64,000 nt of DNA, taken from JAFARZ01 sp035651595 (GTDB lineage: Bacteria > Actinomycetota > Actinomycetes > Streptosporangiales > Streptosporangiaceae). The stretch lies in assembly GCA_035651595.1 (NCBI GenBank), contig DASRFJ010000169.1, forward strand, positions 62,001-126,000. The letters are read 5' to 3'. Positions 17,584 through 25,765 of the stretch are shown here, one piece after another. The position numbers and the translations under genes are program-made. A model generated the notes under the pieces. That model did not search any database, was not told the origin of the DNA, and saw only the letters and a program-made list of their open reading frames with translations. Every line of letters starts with the position of its first letter. Position 1 is the first letter of the stretch.

Positions 17584-18029
17584 GCGTGCTGACGATCAAC
17601 CTCACGGTCGCGGGCACCATCCTGGTCGGCCTGGGCGTCGTGCACATCGCGCTGCCCGCGGTGCTCGGCTGGCGACGGGAGCTGACCGGTGTCTCACCGC
17701 TCAACCGCGAGGTCAGCTACGTGCACTGCTTCTTCATCGGCCTTGCGTGCGTGCTGTGGGGATTGCTGCCGCTGACCGCGGGCCGCGTGCTTCTCCAGCA
17801 CGGCCCGGTCACCCGCCTGGTGCTCATCGGCGCCGTCATCTTCTGGGGCTGCCGCCTCGCCATCCAGCTCCTGGTGTTCAACCGGCACGCCCGCGAGTCC
17901 GCGCCCTGGCTGGCCCTCTCACTGGCCGGCACTGGACTGTGGCTCTACCTGACAACCGTCTGGGCCTGGGCCCTCTGCGTCGCAACCCGCCGCTTAAGGG
18001 CACGCTCTTTGGGCCGGCGGCTGGCTTGA
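17580..18029 (+). CDS. four-helix membrane protein, function unknown
   Basis: 149 aa with four predicted transmembrane segments (INLTVAGTILVGLGVVHIAL; YVHCFFIGLACVLWGLLPL; LVLIGAVIFWGCRLAIQLLVF; PWLALSLAGTGLWLYLTTVW). No family name is certain. It is translationally coupled to the methyltransferase-like gene by a 4-nt overlap and is the third gene of the MerR-controlled operon, suggesting the three products act together at the membrane. Confidence 0.7.
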   Translation: MSVLTINLTVAGTILVGLGVVHIALPAVLGWRRELTGVSPLNREVSYVHCFFIGLACVLWGLLPLTAGRVLLQHGPVTRLVLIGAVIFWGCRLAIQLLVFNRHARESAPWLALSLAGTGLWLYLTTVWAWALCVATRRLRARSLGRRLA

Positions 18030-18051
18030 TGGGCCTCGATAGCGTGGTGGT

Positions 18052-18111
18052 TTTCCCCTTTGTGGTAGCGGGACGCCTGTTCACGAGGGCCGGTCTTCCA
18101 CGAAGGGGAAA
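18052..18111. repeat. 14-bp inverted repeat with one mismatch
   Basis: TTTCCCCTTTGTGG at 18052-18065 and CCACGAAGGGGAAA at 18098-18111 pair over 14 bp with a single mismatch and a 32-nt loop. It begins 23 nt after the stop of the MerR operon and may serve as its terminator, although there is no T-run. Confidence 0.45.
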
Positions 18112-18742
18112 TCTTCCACGTTGCTGACGGACTGCGGGTGCGCTCCTGTCCCGGTAGCCGCACACTGCACTCCAGGCACAGGCTCCGCGCACCCGGCCAG
18201 ACCCGGCGGCCAGCCCCAGCGGCCGGCACGGGCCACGCGTGCGCATTCGCCAACAGAGTCCAAGCAGCGCTGGAACCAGACATCTACCTAGAGGGCGGGC
18301 ACCCAGAGGGTCCCAAGCCGGCTACGGAGGCTGGCTTGGGACCTCGGCGCACCCGGGCGCGGATCCACCCGAGCGCCACCCTGAGGTCCTCGTCGCGCAA
18401 GCCCGGGTCGGGCAACTGAATCACCCAGGCCTCGCACCCGGGGGCGCCGGCATGATCGCCTCCAGGCAGAATCCCGCCCGGTGCGGTGTTGGCGCGCAGC
18501 GTGCCGTGCACCAACTCGATGCGCTGCCGCAGGCTGGTGAGGCCGAGGTCGATGGGCCGAGGAGTAACCACCGCCGTTCCGATGACCGGGTAGTTCTCTT
18601 TTCTACCTAACGTACGGTGGTTACACGCCCGCGCCTGGCCATCGCGCACGCTGAGCCGCGGGCGGCTCGATGGCTCATCCGCCGGAACTCGATGCCCCGA
18701 TGAGGCAGCCCCTGCTGCACCCCGTCGGCGCATCGACGATAC
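18112..18742. other. gene-poor stretch before the GAPDH gene
   Basis: No intact gene can be supported over these ~630 bases. Open frames on both strands lack ribosome-binding sites and resemble no family over their length. The only recognisable patch is a short histidine-kinase tail on the minus strand (18452-18556). The rest appears to be decayed DNA. Confidence 0.5.
18452..18556 (-). pseudogene. fragment of a sensor histidine kinase C-terminus
   Basis: The minus-strand frame contains LGLTSLRQRIELVHGTLRA followed by NTAPGG, very close to the C-terminal ATPase G2 box of NarL-partner sensor kinases (GLxGLRERVxLLGGTL...PxGG). No H-box, N-box or response regulator is present nearby, and the flanking frame is unrelated sequence, so this is a remnant of ~35 codons. 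Confidence 0.45.
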
Positions 18743-18782
18743 CTTTTGCGTGAGGAGTTCATCTTTTGCGTGAGGAGTACAT
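18743..18782. repeat. 20-bp tandem duplication upstream of GAPDH
   Basis: Two adjacent copies of CTTTTGCGTGAGGAGTTCAT, the second with one change (A for T at position 17). Each copy contains GAGGAGT, a ribosome-binding-like motif. The unit ends 68 nt before the GAPDH ATG. Confidence 0.7.
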
Positions 18783-18850
18783 CGCCGCTGGCCAAGCACG
18801 ACACGCAGCTCAGCCAGGCTGCGAGGCTCCCAACAATCGAGATGGGAAAC

Positions 18851-20128
18851 ATGACAATCACTGTGGGAATCAACGGCTTCGGCCGCATCGGCCGTAGCTA
18901 CTTCCGCGCACTGCTCACGTCCGGCGCTGACATCCGCGTGGCCGCGGTCAACGACCTGACCAGCGCCCAGACCCTGGCGAACCTGCTGAAGTACGACAGC
19001 GTGTACGGGCCGTTGTCGCAACAGGTCGTGGCGGAAGGGTCATCGATCAGGATCGGGGATTCCGTGGTCGAGGTCCTCAGCGAACGCGACCCGGCGCAGT
19101 TGCCCTGGCACCGCCTCGGAGTCGACGTTGTCATCGAGTCGACAGGCGTGTTCAACGACGCCGCAAAGGCCCGGGCGCACATCGACGCCGGGGCCTCGAA
19201 GGTGGTTGTCTCCGCTGCGGCGAAGAACGCGGACCTCACCCTCGTCATCGGTGTCAACGACGACCTGTACGACCCGGCGGAGCACACGATCGTCTCCAAC
19301 GCCTCGTGTACGACGAACTGCCTGGCTGTCATGGCCAAGGTACTCGATGACGCGCTCGGCATCGAGTGCGGCACCATGACCACGATTCACGCCTATACGC
19401 AGGACCAGAACCTGCAAGACGGCCCGCACCGCGACCCCCGGCGCGCCCGCGCGGCCAACCTCAGCACCATCCCGACCACTACCAATGCCGCCAGTGCGAT
19501 CGGCCTGGTGCTACCAAGCCTGAACGGCAAGCTCGACGGGTACTCGGTGCGGGTTCCCGTCCCCGTCGGCTCGCTGACCGACCTGACCGTCCGGGTGGCC
19601 CGCGAGACGACGGTGGAGGAGGTCAACTCGCTGTTCCGCAAGGCGGCGGACGGCGAACTTGCGCGTGTCCTGCGCTACACCGCGGACCCGGTCGTCTCGG
19701 CGGACATCGTCAGGGACCCGGCGTCATGCATCTTCGATTCATTGCTCACGCAGGTTATCGAGGGGCGCCACGTACACATCTTCGGCTGGTACGACAACGA
19801 ATGGGGATTCTCCAACCGCCTCATCGAGACGACCCAGTTGGTCGGGGGTGCGACCGCATTACGGACTCCGCTGAGCTCGGCACCGCGAGCGACGCGGCAG
19901 GCGTGCGGTCGACCGCGTTTGCGGCGACGGCAAGATTGCCGTGCCCGGATCCCTGAGCGCGTCTGGCTGGAGTTGAGCTGCGCATCAGGCCTCGAACAAC
20001 CGCCAGCGGACTTCGTGCCCGGCCAGGTATCCGAGGAACGATTCCGGGTCGAAGGCCTGCGCTGGCGTGAGCACCGCTGGTTTGGCGCCGTCGGCCACCA
20101 GTCGCCCGGGCCGCCTCGACCGCTATGA
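18851..20128 (+). CDS. gap: type I glyceraldehyde-3-phosphate dehydrogenase with abnormal C-terminal tail
   Basis: NAD-dependent glycolytic dehydrogenase. The Rossmann start VGINGFGRIGRSYFRALL, the active-site motif SNASCTTNCLAVMAKV with the catalytic cysteine, NLSTIPTTTNAASAIGLVLP and VPVPVGSLTDLTV are intact. The family's usual end, seen here as YDNEWGFSNRLIETTQLV, is reached after ~335 residues, but no stop follows and the frame continues for ~85 more residues (PLSSAPRATRQACGRPRLRR onward) to 20128. The tail runs antisense into the saccharopine-dehydrogenase pseudogene, so the native stop was probably lost by rearrangement. There is no pgk or tpi neighbour; this is likely an extra gap copy. 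The start may be 18842 or 18851. Confidence 0.88.
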   Translation: MTITVGINGFGRIGRSYFRALLTSGADIRVAAVNDLTSAQTLANLLKYDSVYGPLSQQVVAEGSSIRIGDSVVEVLSERDPAQLPWHRLGVDVVIESTGVFNDAAKARAHIDAGASKVVVSAAAKNADLTLVIGVNDDLYDPAEHTIVSNASCTTNCLAVMAKVLDDALGIECGTMTTIHAYTQDQNLQDGPHRDPRRARAANLSTIPTTTNAASAIGLVLPSLNGKLDGYSVRVPVPVGSLTDLTVRVARETTVEEVNSLFRKAADGELARVLRYTADPVVSADIVRDPASCIFDSLLTQVIEGRHVHIFGWYDNEWGFSNRLIETTQLVGGATALRTPLSSAPRATRQACGRPRLRRRQDCRARIPERVWLELSCASGLEQPPADFVPGQVSEERFRVEGLRWREHRWFGAVGHQSPGPPRPL

Positions 20129-20300
20129 CCGCCGTCGTGCCGTAGCTGTCGGTGCCTTCGACCTCGCCGCGGACAGTGCGCCCGCCGTCGCTGACCGCCT
20201 CGACGGTGATCGTCCACTTGCCCTGCCGTCGCTGTTCGTCGTCTGGCCCTTCCGGTGCCGCGTCGATGATAGCGGCGGGGATGCCCGCTCAGCGGCCTGC
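19985..20300 (-). pseudogene. saccharopine-dehydrogenase-like gene, 3' part, frameshifted
   Basis: On the minus strand one frame reads PEGPDDEQRRQGKWTITVEA, VSDGGRTVRGEVEGTDSYG and TTAVIAVEAARA, and then loses sense. Shifting one base (extra T at ~20102 on the plus strand) restores LVADGAKPAVLTPAQAFDPE and SFLGYLAGHEVRWRLFEA and a TGA at 19985-19987. This pattern matches the C-terminal part of saccharopine dehydrogenase / trans-acting enoyl reductase proteins. The N-terminal NAD-binding domain is missing upstream. The remnant overlaps the run-on tail of gap on the opposite strand. Confidence 0.7.
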
Positions 20301-20330
20301 ACGCAGGTCACCGCTCCGCCGGTTTCCGCC

Positions 20331-20352
20331 GACCAGCCAATTCAGGATGGAA
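20331..20352. repeat. 22-bp direct repeat, copy 1
   Basis: GACCAGCCAATTCAGG followed by ATGGAA. The second copy at 24345-24366 differs at one base and has the same orientation. The two copies bracket the patatin gene, the IS5-type remnant and the TetR/MFS pair. Both copies encode F(Q/H)PELAG on the minus strand. Confidence 0.65.
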
Positions 20353-20619
20353 GTGCGACATTGCAGGAGTCCCGGGCTCCTGGGTCCATGCGGCCAGGAC
20401 TCGTCCGCAGTGGGGATCACGCGGCCGGAAAAAGAAGTGGACGGCATGATGCCCCGGCTTGTAGCTTGCAGGCGACCGTGGAACCGGCTGAGGAGGTGAG
20501 ACCCGTGAACGCTGTACGGATATGGGTGCTCCCCTTCCCCCGCCACGGCCGGAACGGGCGACTGACGTAGGTGTCGCCGGGAGCGCCCCGACAACAAGGC
20601 ACTCTCGAAAGGCTGCCCT

Positions 20620-21540
20620 ATGCAGATGGTTCACAACGTTGCCCTGGTCCTCGGCGGCGGCGGGGCCGCCGGAAACGCGTGGCAGATCGGCATCATCGCG
20701 GGCCTGGCCGAAGGCGGCCTCGACCTGACCCAAATCGCCGACCTGGTGATCGGCACCTCGGCCGGTGCCACCGCGGCAGCGCAGGTGCGCAGCGGCATGC
20801 CGCCTGCCGGCCTGCTGGCCTCGGTGCTGTCCCCGCCAGCCCAGCCGGCCGGACAGAACCGGGAACGGCCGCCGTCCCTGCCGATGGCCACGGTATTCGA
20901 ACGGATGAGGGCCATCGGCGCCGCCGCAACCTCGGCAGTCGGCCTGCAACGGGCGATGGGCGCGTTCGGGCTGGAAAGCGACTCCGTACTCGCACCCGGG
21001 GCGGCCCAAAGGCGGGCGATCGTCGCCGCCCGGCTGCCCCGCCGTGAATGGCCGGAAAGGCTGATGATCGTGGTGGCCGTCAACGCGCATAACGGCGAGC
21101 TGGCCGTGTTCGACCGCGATTCCGGCGTGGAGCTGGTCGACGCCGTCACCGCGAGCACCGCGCTGCCCGGCCTGGTCCCCACCGTCGCCATCAACGGCAC
21201 GCACTACATCGACGGCGGTGTACGCTCTGCCGACAACTCCGACCTTGCCTCGGGCTATGCGAACGTCGTAGTGCTCTCCCCGCTGGGCGGACGGAGCCAG
21301 GCACCGCCGGAAGCAGGCCAGTTCGAGGGCCTGCGCAGGCCACCGGAATGGGGCACGGACCTGGCAAGCCAGGTCGGGGCGCTGCGCAAGCAGGGCAGCC
21401 GCGTCGAGGTGATCACACCGGACGCTGATTCCCGGGCCGCAATGGGCACCAGCCAGGTGGACCCTGCGACCCGCATCCCCGCCGCCCGCGCCGGCTTCGC
21501 ACAGGGCAAGCACGAAGCGGCCCGCGTGACGTTCCCCTGA
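20620..21540 (+). CDS. patatin-like phospholipase
   Basis: 306-aa lipid acyl hydrolase. The oxyanion-hole motif is VLGGGGAAGNAW, the nucleophile elbow is LVIGTSAGATAA (GxSxG), and the catalytic aspartate lies in HYIDGGVRSADNSDLA (DGG). The family's typical order and spacing are kept. No signal peptide is visible, so it is probably cytoplasmic. The ATG at 20620 has only a weak GAAAGG box. It lies alone between decayed regions. Confidence 0.9.
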   Translation: MQMVHNVALVLGGGGAAGNAWQIGIIAGLAEGGLDLTQIADLVIGTSAGATAAAQVRSGMPPAGLLASVLSPPAQPAGQNRERPPSLPMATVFERMRAIGAAATSAVGLQRAMGAFGLESDSVLAPGAAQRRAIVAARLPRREWPERLMIVVAVNAHNGELAVFDRDSGVELVDAVTASTALPGLVPTVAINGTHYIDGGVRSADNSDLASGYANVVVLSPLGGRSQAPPEAGQFEGLRRPPEWGTDLASQVGALRKQGSRVEVITPDADSRAAMGTSQVDPATRIPAARAGFAQGKHEAARVTFP

Positions 21541-21596
21541 CGACGGCACGCCGCCACACCTGGTAACCGGCCGAACGGCCCATGAGCCCGGTGTCC

Positions 21597-21747
21597 GGTC
21601 GGGCGGCAGCTTGCGCCACCGGGACCCGATTTACTTCAGGTGGCCGCGCAGGAGATCGGCGACGTAATTGAGCGTCTGACGCGACAGCGGCAGTGCGCAC
21701 TGGTAGACAAGCGGGGTGCCCTCGGCGGGCTTACTGGTTGTATTCAC
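21597..21747 (-). pseudogene. IS5-family transposase, N-terminal remnant
   Basis: The minus frame from a GTG at 21747 reads GTPLVYQCALPLSRQTLNYV then ADLLRGHLK, an in-frame TAA (21631-21633), then IGSRWRKLPP. This is the well-known opening of actinobacterial IS5-type transposases (ALPLSRQTLNYVA...IGSRWRKL). The rest of the transposase is missing. No terminal inverted repeats could be assigned. Confidence 0.75.
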
Positions 21748-21876
21748 ACGCGCCTATGCGCCCGCCGGGGGCATCCCGGCAGGCGACAGCCCGCGCCAGG
21801 TTCAGTGCGGGAGGTCTTGAGGGCGTCTTCGGCGTTCAGCGCGTCCGCGCAATGTCGCTTCGCGTTCGGTGCCGGG

Positions 21877-22467
21877 TCAGAGCCAGCCTGAGCCGCTGGG
21901 ATGCAGGAGGCGGTCGACGAGGGAGCCGGCGTAGGCGGGGGTCACGGGGTCCAGGCCGAACAGGACGCGGATGTACATCGGGGCCAGGATGTGGTCGAGG
22001 ATCGCCAGGATGCCGGGAGGGCGCTCGCCCCGGATCTGGGCGCGGTCGAGCATGGCCTGGAGCTGGCCGTTCCGCTGGGCGAAGAAGGTCTCCCGGGCCT
22101 GGAGGCCGGCGGGGCCGGCGGTGGACAGGGCGATGATGAGGCGGGGCACGGCCGGGCCGTCGGGGCCGGTGATCTCCCGGGCTACGTTGGCGGCGAAGGC
22201 GCGCAGGTCGCCGTCCAGGGTGCCGGTGTCGGGGATCGGTGACTGCTGGGCCAGCCGGGCCAGGGTCACATCGACGAGCAGGGTTTCGAGGTTGCCCCAG
22301 CGCCGGTAGACGCTGGTGTCGGCCACGCCCGCGCGGGCCGCGACCTCGCCGACGGTGAAGTTCCCGTACCCGCGCTCGGCGACCAGGTCGGTGACCGCCT
22401 GGTGCACCGCGTCCCGGACTCGCGCGCTGCGCCCCCCGGGCCGCCGGGCCGGCTGTTGCTCATCCAC
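21877..22467 (-). CDS. TetR/AcrR-family repressor
   Basis: 196 aa. The HTH is clear: VRDAVHQAVTDLVAERGYGNFTVGEVAARAGVADTSVYRRWGNLETLLVDV. The C-terminal domain (DLRAFAANVAREITGPDGPAVPRLIIALS) is of the TetR_C type found beside efflux pumps. It is divergent from an MFS exporter with 73 nt between, which contains a likely operator, so it probably represses the pump and itself. Confidence 0.92.
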   Translation of the reverse strand: MDEQQPARRPGGRSARVRDAVHQAVTDLVAERGYGNFTVGEVAARAGVADTSVYRRWGNLETLLVDVTLARLAQQSPIPDTGTLDGDLRAFAANVAREITGPDGPAVPRLIIALSTAGPAGLQARETFFAQRNGQLQAMLDRAQIRGERPPGILAILDHILAPMYIRVLFGLDPVTPAYAGSLVDRLLHPSGSGWL

Positions 22468-22479
22468 GGTTCCCAGCTT

Positions 22480-22500
22480 AACGCAGTCGTAGGTTGCGTT
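22480..22500. promoter_or_regulatory. candidate TetR operator AACGCA-N9-TGCGTT
   Basis: Perfect 6-bp inverted repeat with a 9-nt spacer, extended by TT/AA on both sides with one offset base. It lies 12 nt before the TetR start and 40 nt before the MFS start, where a dimeric TetR repressor would control both genes. Confidence 0.55.
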
Positions 22501-22540
22501 TAACAGTGACGTAATCTATAGTCCGGTCTAAATGCAGTAG

Positions 22541-24007
22541 ATGACTGCTTTTAGGAGAGACTTGTCCAGAGAATCGAGCCGGGCCGTGACGCTCGCCATG
22601 ACCTGCGCGGGGCAGTTCATGGTGCTGCTCGACAACACCATCGTCGGCGCGGCGCTGCCCGACATGCAGCGCCGGCTGCACACGCAGCTGACCGGGCTGC
22701 AGTGGATCGTCGACGCCTACGTGCTGCTGGTCGCCATGTTGCTGCTGTCCGGCGGTGTGCTCGCCGACCGGTTCGGACGCAAGCGGGTTTACCTGGCCGG
22801 GGTGGTGGTGTTCACCGTCGCGTCCGGGTGCTGCGCCATGTCATCCTCGCTGGCCTGGCTGATCGTCGGCCGGGTGGTACAGGGAATCGGGGCGGCGGCG
22901 CTCAGCCCGGCCTCGCTGGCCCTGCTGGCGGCCGCGTATCCGGTGCCCCGGGAGCGGGTCAGGGCGATCGGGCTGTGGGCCGGGTTCAGCGGGATCGGAC
23001 TGGCCGCCGGGCCGGTGTCCGGCGGCGTGCTGGTGAACGCCTACCACTGGCCCGCCATCTTCCTGGTCAACGTGCCCATCGGCGCGGTGCTGCTGGTGGC
23101 CGGGCTGCGCACGCTCGACGAGTCGGGCAACCCGGCGGCCCCCGCGATCGACGTTCCCGGCACGCTGCTGTCGGTCCTAGGGGTCGGGGCGCTGACCTAC
23201 GGGCTGGTCGAGGGCGGGTCGCTGGGCTGGACCGCGCCGGTTATCGTGGGTAGCTTCGCCGCCGCCGTGGTGCTGCTGGCCGCCTTCGTCATCGTGGAGG
23301 GACGGAGCGCCGCCCCGATGCTGCCGCTGGGCCTGTTCCGGCGGCGGCTGTTCACCGTCTCCAACACGGCCATGGTCGTGGTGGGCTTCGCGCTGATGGG
23401 GTCGGCCTTCTTCCTGTCTCAGTTCTTCGTGGAGGTGCAGGGCAGCTCCATCCTGCGGGCCGGGCTGGAGGCGCTGCCCACCTCGCTCGGCATGGTGCTG
23501 GTCAGCCCGTACGCGGGCCGGCTGGCCGCCAGGTACGGCTTCCGGGGCGTGGTCAGCGCCGGCCTGCTGGTGGCCGGGCTGGGGCTGCTGGCGCTGGGGT
23601 TCACGCACGCGCACACCTCCTACGCACAGGTGTGGTGGCGGCTGACCGCCATCGGCGCCGGCTTCGGGCTGACCATGTCCCCGCTGACCGGCGCCGCCAT
23701 CCAGGCCGTCAGCCCGCAGGAGGGCGGCCTCGCCTCGGGCGTCAGCAGTACCACCCGGCAGATCGGTGCGGTCCTCGGCGTGGCGGTCCTCGGCGCGGTC
23801 GTCCGAGGCCGCCAGCCTGGCGGCGCGTCCTTCGGGTCCAGCCTCGACACCGCCTTCACCCTGGCTGGCGCGGTCACCCTGGTCAGCGCGGCGTTCACCA
23901 CCCTGTTCCTGGCGCGTTCCAGGCCTGTGACGCCAGCTCCGCAAGAGGGGCGCAGTAGCCTTCCGGCCCAGTCGGCTGGTGATCGCGGGCCAGGCGTTTC
24001 AGGGTAA
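22541..24007 (+). CDS. MFS drug exporter, DHA2 (EmrB/QacA) type
   Basis: 488-aa, 14-segment major facilitator. Motif D1 is LDNTIVGAALPDMQRRL, motif A is GGVLADRFGRKRVYL, and motif C is GFSGIGLAAGPVSGGVLV (GxxxGPxxGG), all typical of proton-driven multidrug efflux. The start is uncertain: the ATG at 22541 has no ribosome-binding site and may be leaderless, while AGGAGA at 22553 lies within the frame and could serve a TTG at 22562. The substrate is unknown. It is controlled by the divergent TetR gene. Confidence 0.92.
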   Translation: MTAFRRDLSRESSRAVTLAMTCAGQFMVLLDNTIVGAALPDMQRRLHTQLTGLQWIVDAYVLLVAMLLLSGGVLADRFGRKRVYLAGVVVFTVASGCCAMSSSLAWLIVGRVVQGIGAAALSPASLALLAAAYPVPRERVRAIGLWAGFSGIGLAAGPVSGGVLVNAYHWPAIFLVNVPIGAVLLVAGLRTLDESGNPAAPAIDVPGTLLSVLGVGALTYGLVEGGSLGWTAPVIVGSFAAAVVLLAAFVIVEGRSAAPMLPLGLFRRRLFTVSNTAMVVVGFALMGSAFFLSQFFVEVQGSSILRAGLEALPTSLGMVLVSPYAGRLAARYGFRGVVSAGLLVAGLGLLALGFTHAHTSYAQVWWRLTAIGAGFGLTMSPLTGAAIQAVSPQEGGLASGVSSTTRQIGAVLGVAVLGAVVRGRQPGGASFGSSLDTAFTLAGAVTLVSAAFTTLFLARSRPVTPAPQEGRSSLPAQSAGDRGPGVSG

Positions 24008-24294
24008 TTCAGGGGTCAGGTGGCATGACGGTGAACGTGCACGGGTTCGTGGCACCAGGGCTTCGGCACGGTCCGGATGCTGCTTCCCGGCGACCGTGTC
24101 CGCCGATGCCCTCTGTCCCTGCCAGGTCAGCTCGGCCGCCAGCTTGCGGCCGGCTTCGTCATCCACCGCAGCGGCGACATCAAATCCTCACCCGGCTCCG
24201 CCTCGACCCGGCCAAGGCCACTACCGTGCTACGCGCCCTGCTCGTCTGTCACCCGCCAGCACACGACCCGCTGACAGACGATCATGAACTGTGC

Positions 24295-25284
24295 TCAGCC
24301 GCTCCCACCGGCCCGAGCACCACACCCACTCACACCAACCCCCTGACCAGCCAATTCAGGTTGGAACGACCTCATTGAACTGGGCTGCCGCCAGTCCACC
24401 GCGAATGCGCGGGCCGGGTTCTCGGTGAAGATGGCGGCGGCGATGCCTGGGCCCAGTTCGTTCTCGATGCGGGGTCGTAGGGTGCTCAGCAGGTAGGGCA
24501 TGCCGGGGCCGTCTGCGGTTGACCTGGCCGTGGATGTGACTGTGTCACCTCCGAGCAGAAGCTGGCGGGCGTGGCCGGCGTCACTGAGGGCGGTGAGGAT
24601 GTCCAGCAAGCGCCAGTCGGTGCCGTGGTGCGCGCGGGATGGTCCGTCGAATGCCAGGAAGGCGCCGGCCTTGGCGATCTGCCGGTGGATTACGGCATCC
24701 GGGAACCGGTTCAGGTGCCCGAGAATCACATGGCGCGGTTCGATCCCGTGTGAGCCGCACAGCAGGTCCAGCACGTCCAGGGCCGCGGTTCCAGCCTCCA
24801 GGTGGACGGCGACGGGCGCGCCGGTTGCGTGGTGCGCCACGGCGGCAGCGGCCATGACGTGCCGGGCGTGGTGGTCCAGCCGGTGATATGCGCCCGCGAC
24901 CTTGATCAGCCCAGCCTTCACGGGGGCACTGGTGAGTTCGTGGATGAACGTCTCGGCGAGCCTGCCACGAACGCGTTCCAGCTCATCTGGATCGTAGTGC
25001 CTTGCCTGGTGCAGTCCGGTGGCGGCGATGACGTGGACGCCGGACCGCCGGGACAGGCCAGGGAGTTCCCCGGCTCGCGGCCCCATCCCCCAGGGTGTCC
25101 ACTGCACGACCGCGCCTCCGCCGAGTGCGGCGAAGCCATTCAGCTCGGCAAGGGCGGCGCTGGCGTCGTCCAGTTCCTGGCCCGGAAGCATGGGTGAGGC
25201 AATGAACAGATGATCATGGGCGTCGCATACGCCCAGCTCTTCGGGCGCGATGTCGCCAAGCACAGTCCTGACCGCGGGGCTCAT
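24295..25284 (-). CDS. phosphotriesterase-family metal hydrolase
   Basis: 329-aa binuclear-metal barrel protein. Metal ligands can be seen in GVCDAHDHLFI (HxH), AGLIKVAG (bridging lysine), VAVHLEAG and VILGHLNR (histidines), and LLLGGDTVT (aspartate). Members act as lactonases or esterases. The normal family end is near NPARAFAVDW; the last ~25 residues (QPSSMRSFQPELAGQ onward) contain the 22-bp repeat and seem to be non-native sequence. Its start overlaps the stop of the carboxymuconolactone decarboxylase-like gene (ATGA). Confidence 0.85.
   Translation of the reverse strand: MSPAVRTVLGDIAPEELGVCDAHDHLFIASPMLPGQELDDASAALAELNGFAALGGGAVVQWTPWGMGPRAGELPGLSRRSGVHVIAATGLHQARHYDPDELERVRGRLAETFIHELTSAPVKAGLIKVAGAYHRLDHHARHVMAAAAVAHHATGAPVAVHLEAGTAALDVLDLLCGSHGIEPRHVILGHLNRFPDAVIHRQIAKAGAFLAFDGPSRAHHGTDWRLLDILTALSDAGHARQLLLGGDTVTSTARSTADGPGMPYLLSTLRPRIENELGPGIAAAIFTENPARAFAVDWRQPSSMRSFQPELAGQGVGVSGCGARAGGSG
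24345..24366. repeat. 22-bp direct repeat, copy 2
   Basis: GACCAGCCAATTCAGG followed by TTGGAA, 21 of 22 bases equal to the copy at 20331. It lies inside the 3' end of the phosphotriesterase gene and forms part of its unusual tail, which suggests it marks a recombination or insertion boundary. Confidence 0.65.
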
Positions 25285-25709
25285 CGCGCGCGGTCCTTGT
25301 CGAAGCTGGCGAGCGCTTCCGCAGCGACGCGCAGCCCGGCTAGTGTCTTGGGCACGCCGATGTAGGGTGCCAGGTGAACGAAGACCTCGACGATCTCCTG
25401 GCGGGTCATCCCGATTCGCAGGCCGGTCTTGACGTGGCCGCTTAGCTGCGGATCCACGCCGCCGAGCGAGGTCAGGGCAGCCAGGTTGACCAGCTGCCGG
25501 TCGCGTAGCGACAAGCCTTCGCGCAGGTAAGTGCCGCCGAACACGGCAGTGATGATCCAGTCGGCATATCCCGGGGCGATCTGCTCAAGTCCCGGCAGGG
25601 TCGCCTGTTGGGTGGTCTCGTCCTGGAGGAGGCCGAGCATCTGATATCCCTCGTCGCGATCCAGGCGGGACCGCGTCAGCTGATCCTGCAGTGCCGGGTT
25701 CGTTGCCAC
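25281..25709 (-). CDS. carboxymuconolactone decarboxylase family protein
   Basis: 142 aa of the CMD/AhpD fold. Typical segments are LPGLEQIAPGYADWIITAVFGGTYLREGLSLRDRQLVNLAAL and HVKTGLRIGMTRQEIVEVFVHLAPYIGVP, matching gamma-carboxymuconolactone decarboxylase. The AhpD CxxC is absent, so a peroxidase role is unlikely. It is co-translated with the phosphotriesterase-type gene and divergent from a CGNR regulator across two operator copies. Confidence 0.88.
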   Translation of the reverse strand: MATNPALQDQLTRSRLDRDEGYQMLGLLQDETTQQATLPGLEQIAPGYADWIITAVFGGTYLREGLSLRDRQLVNLAALTSLGGVDPQLSGHVKTGLRIGMTRQEIVEVFVHLAPYIGVPKTLAGLRVAAEALASFDKDRAR

Positions 25710-25734
25710 GTCTTGTTCTCCTCCATGGAGTTTC

Positions 25735-25753
25735 GTAACGGTTCAGTCGTTAC
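25735..25753. promoter_or_regulatory. operator copy 1: GTAACG-N7-CGTTAC
   Basis: Perfect 6-bp inverted repeat with a 7-nt spacer, 26 nt upstream of the decarboxylase-family start. An identical architecture occurs 31 bp away. Likely a binding site for the divergent CGNR regulator. Confidence 0.65.
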
Positions 25754-25765
25754 AACGTATCAGAT

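Noticed and set aside
24008..24294. Possible transposase tail after the MFS gene
   Set aside because: Frames contain weakly repeat-like patches but no motif I can tie to a transposase family; left unassigned.
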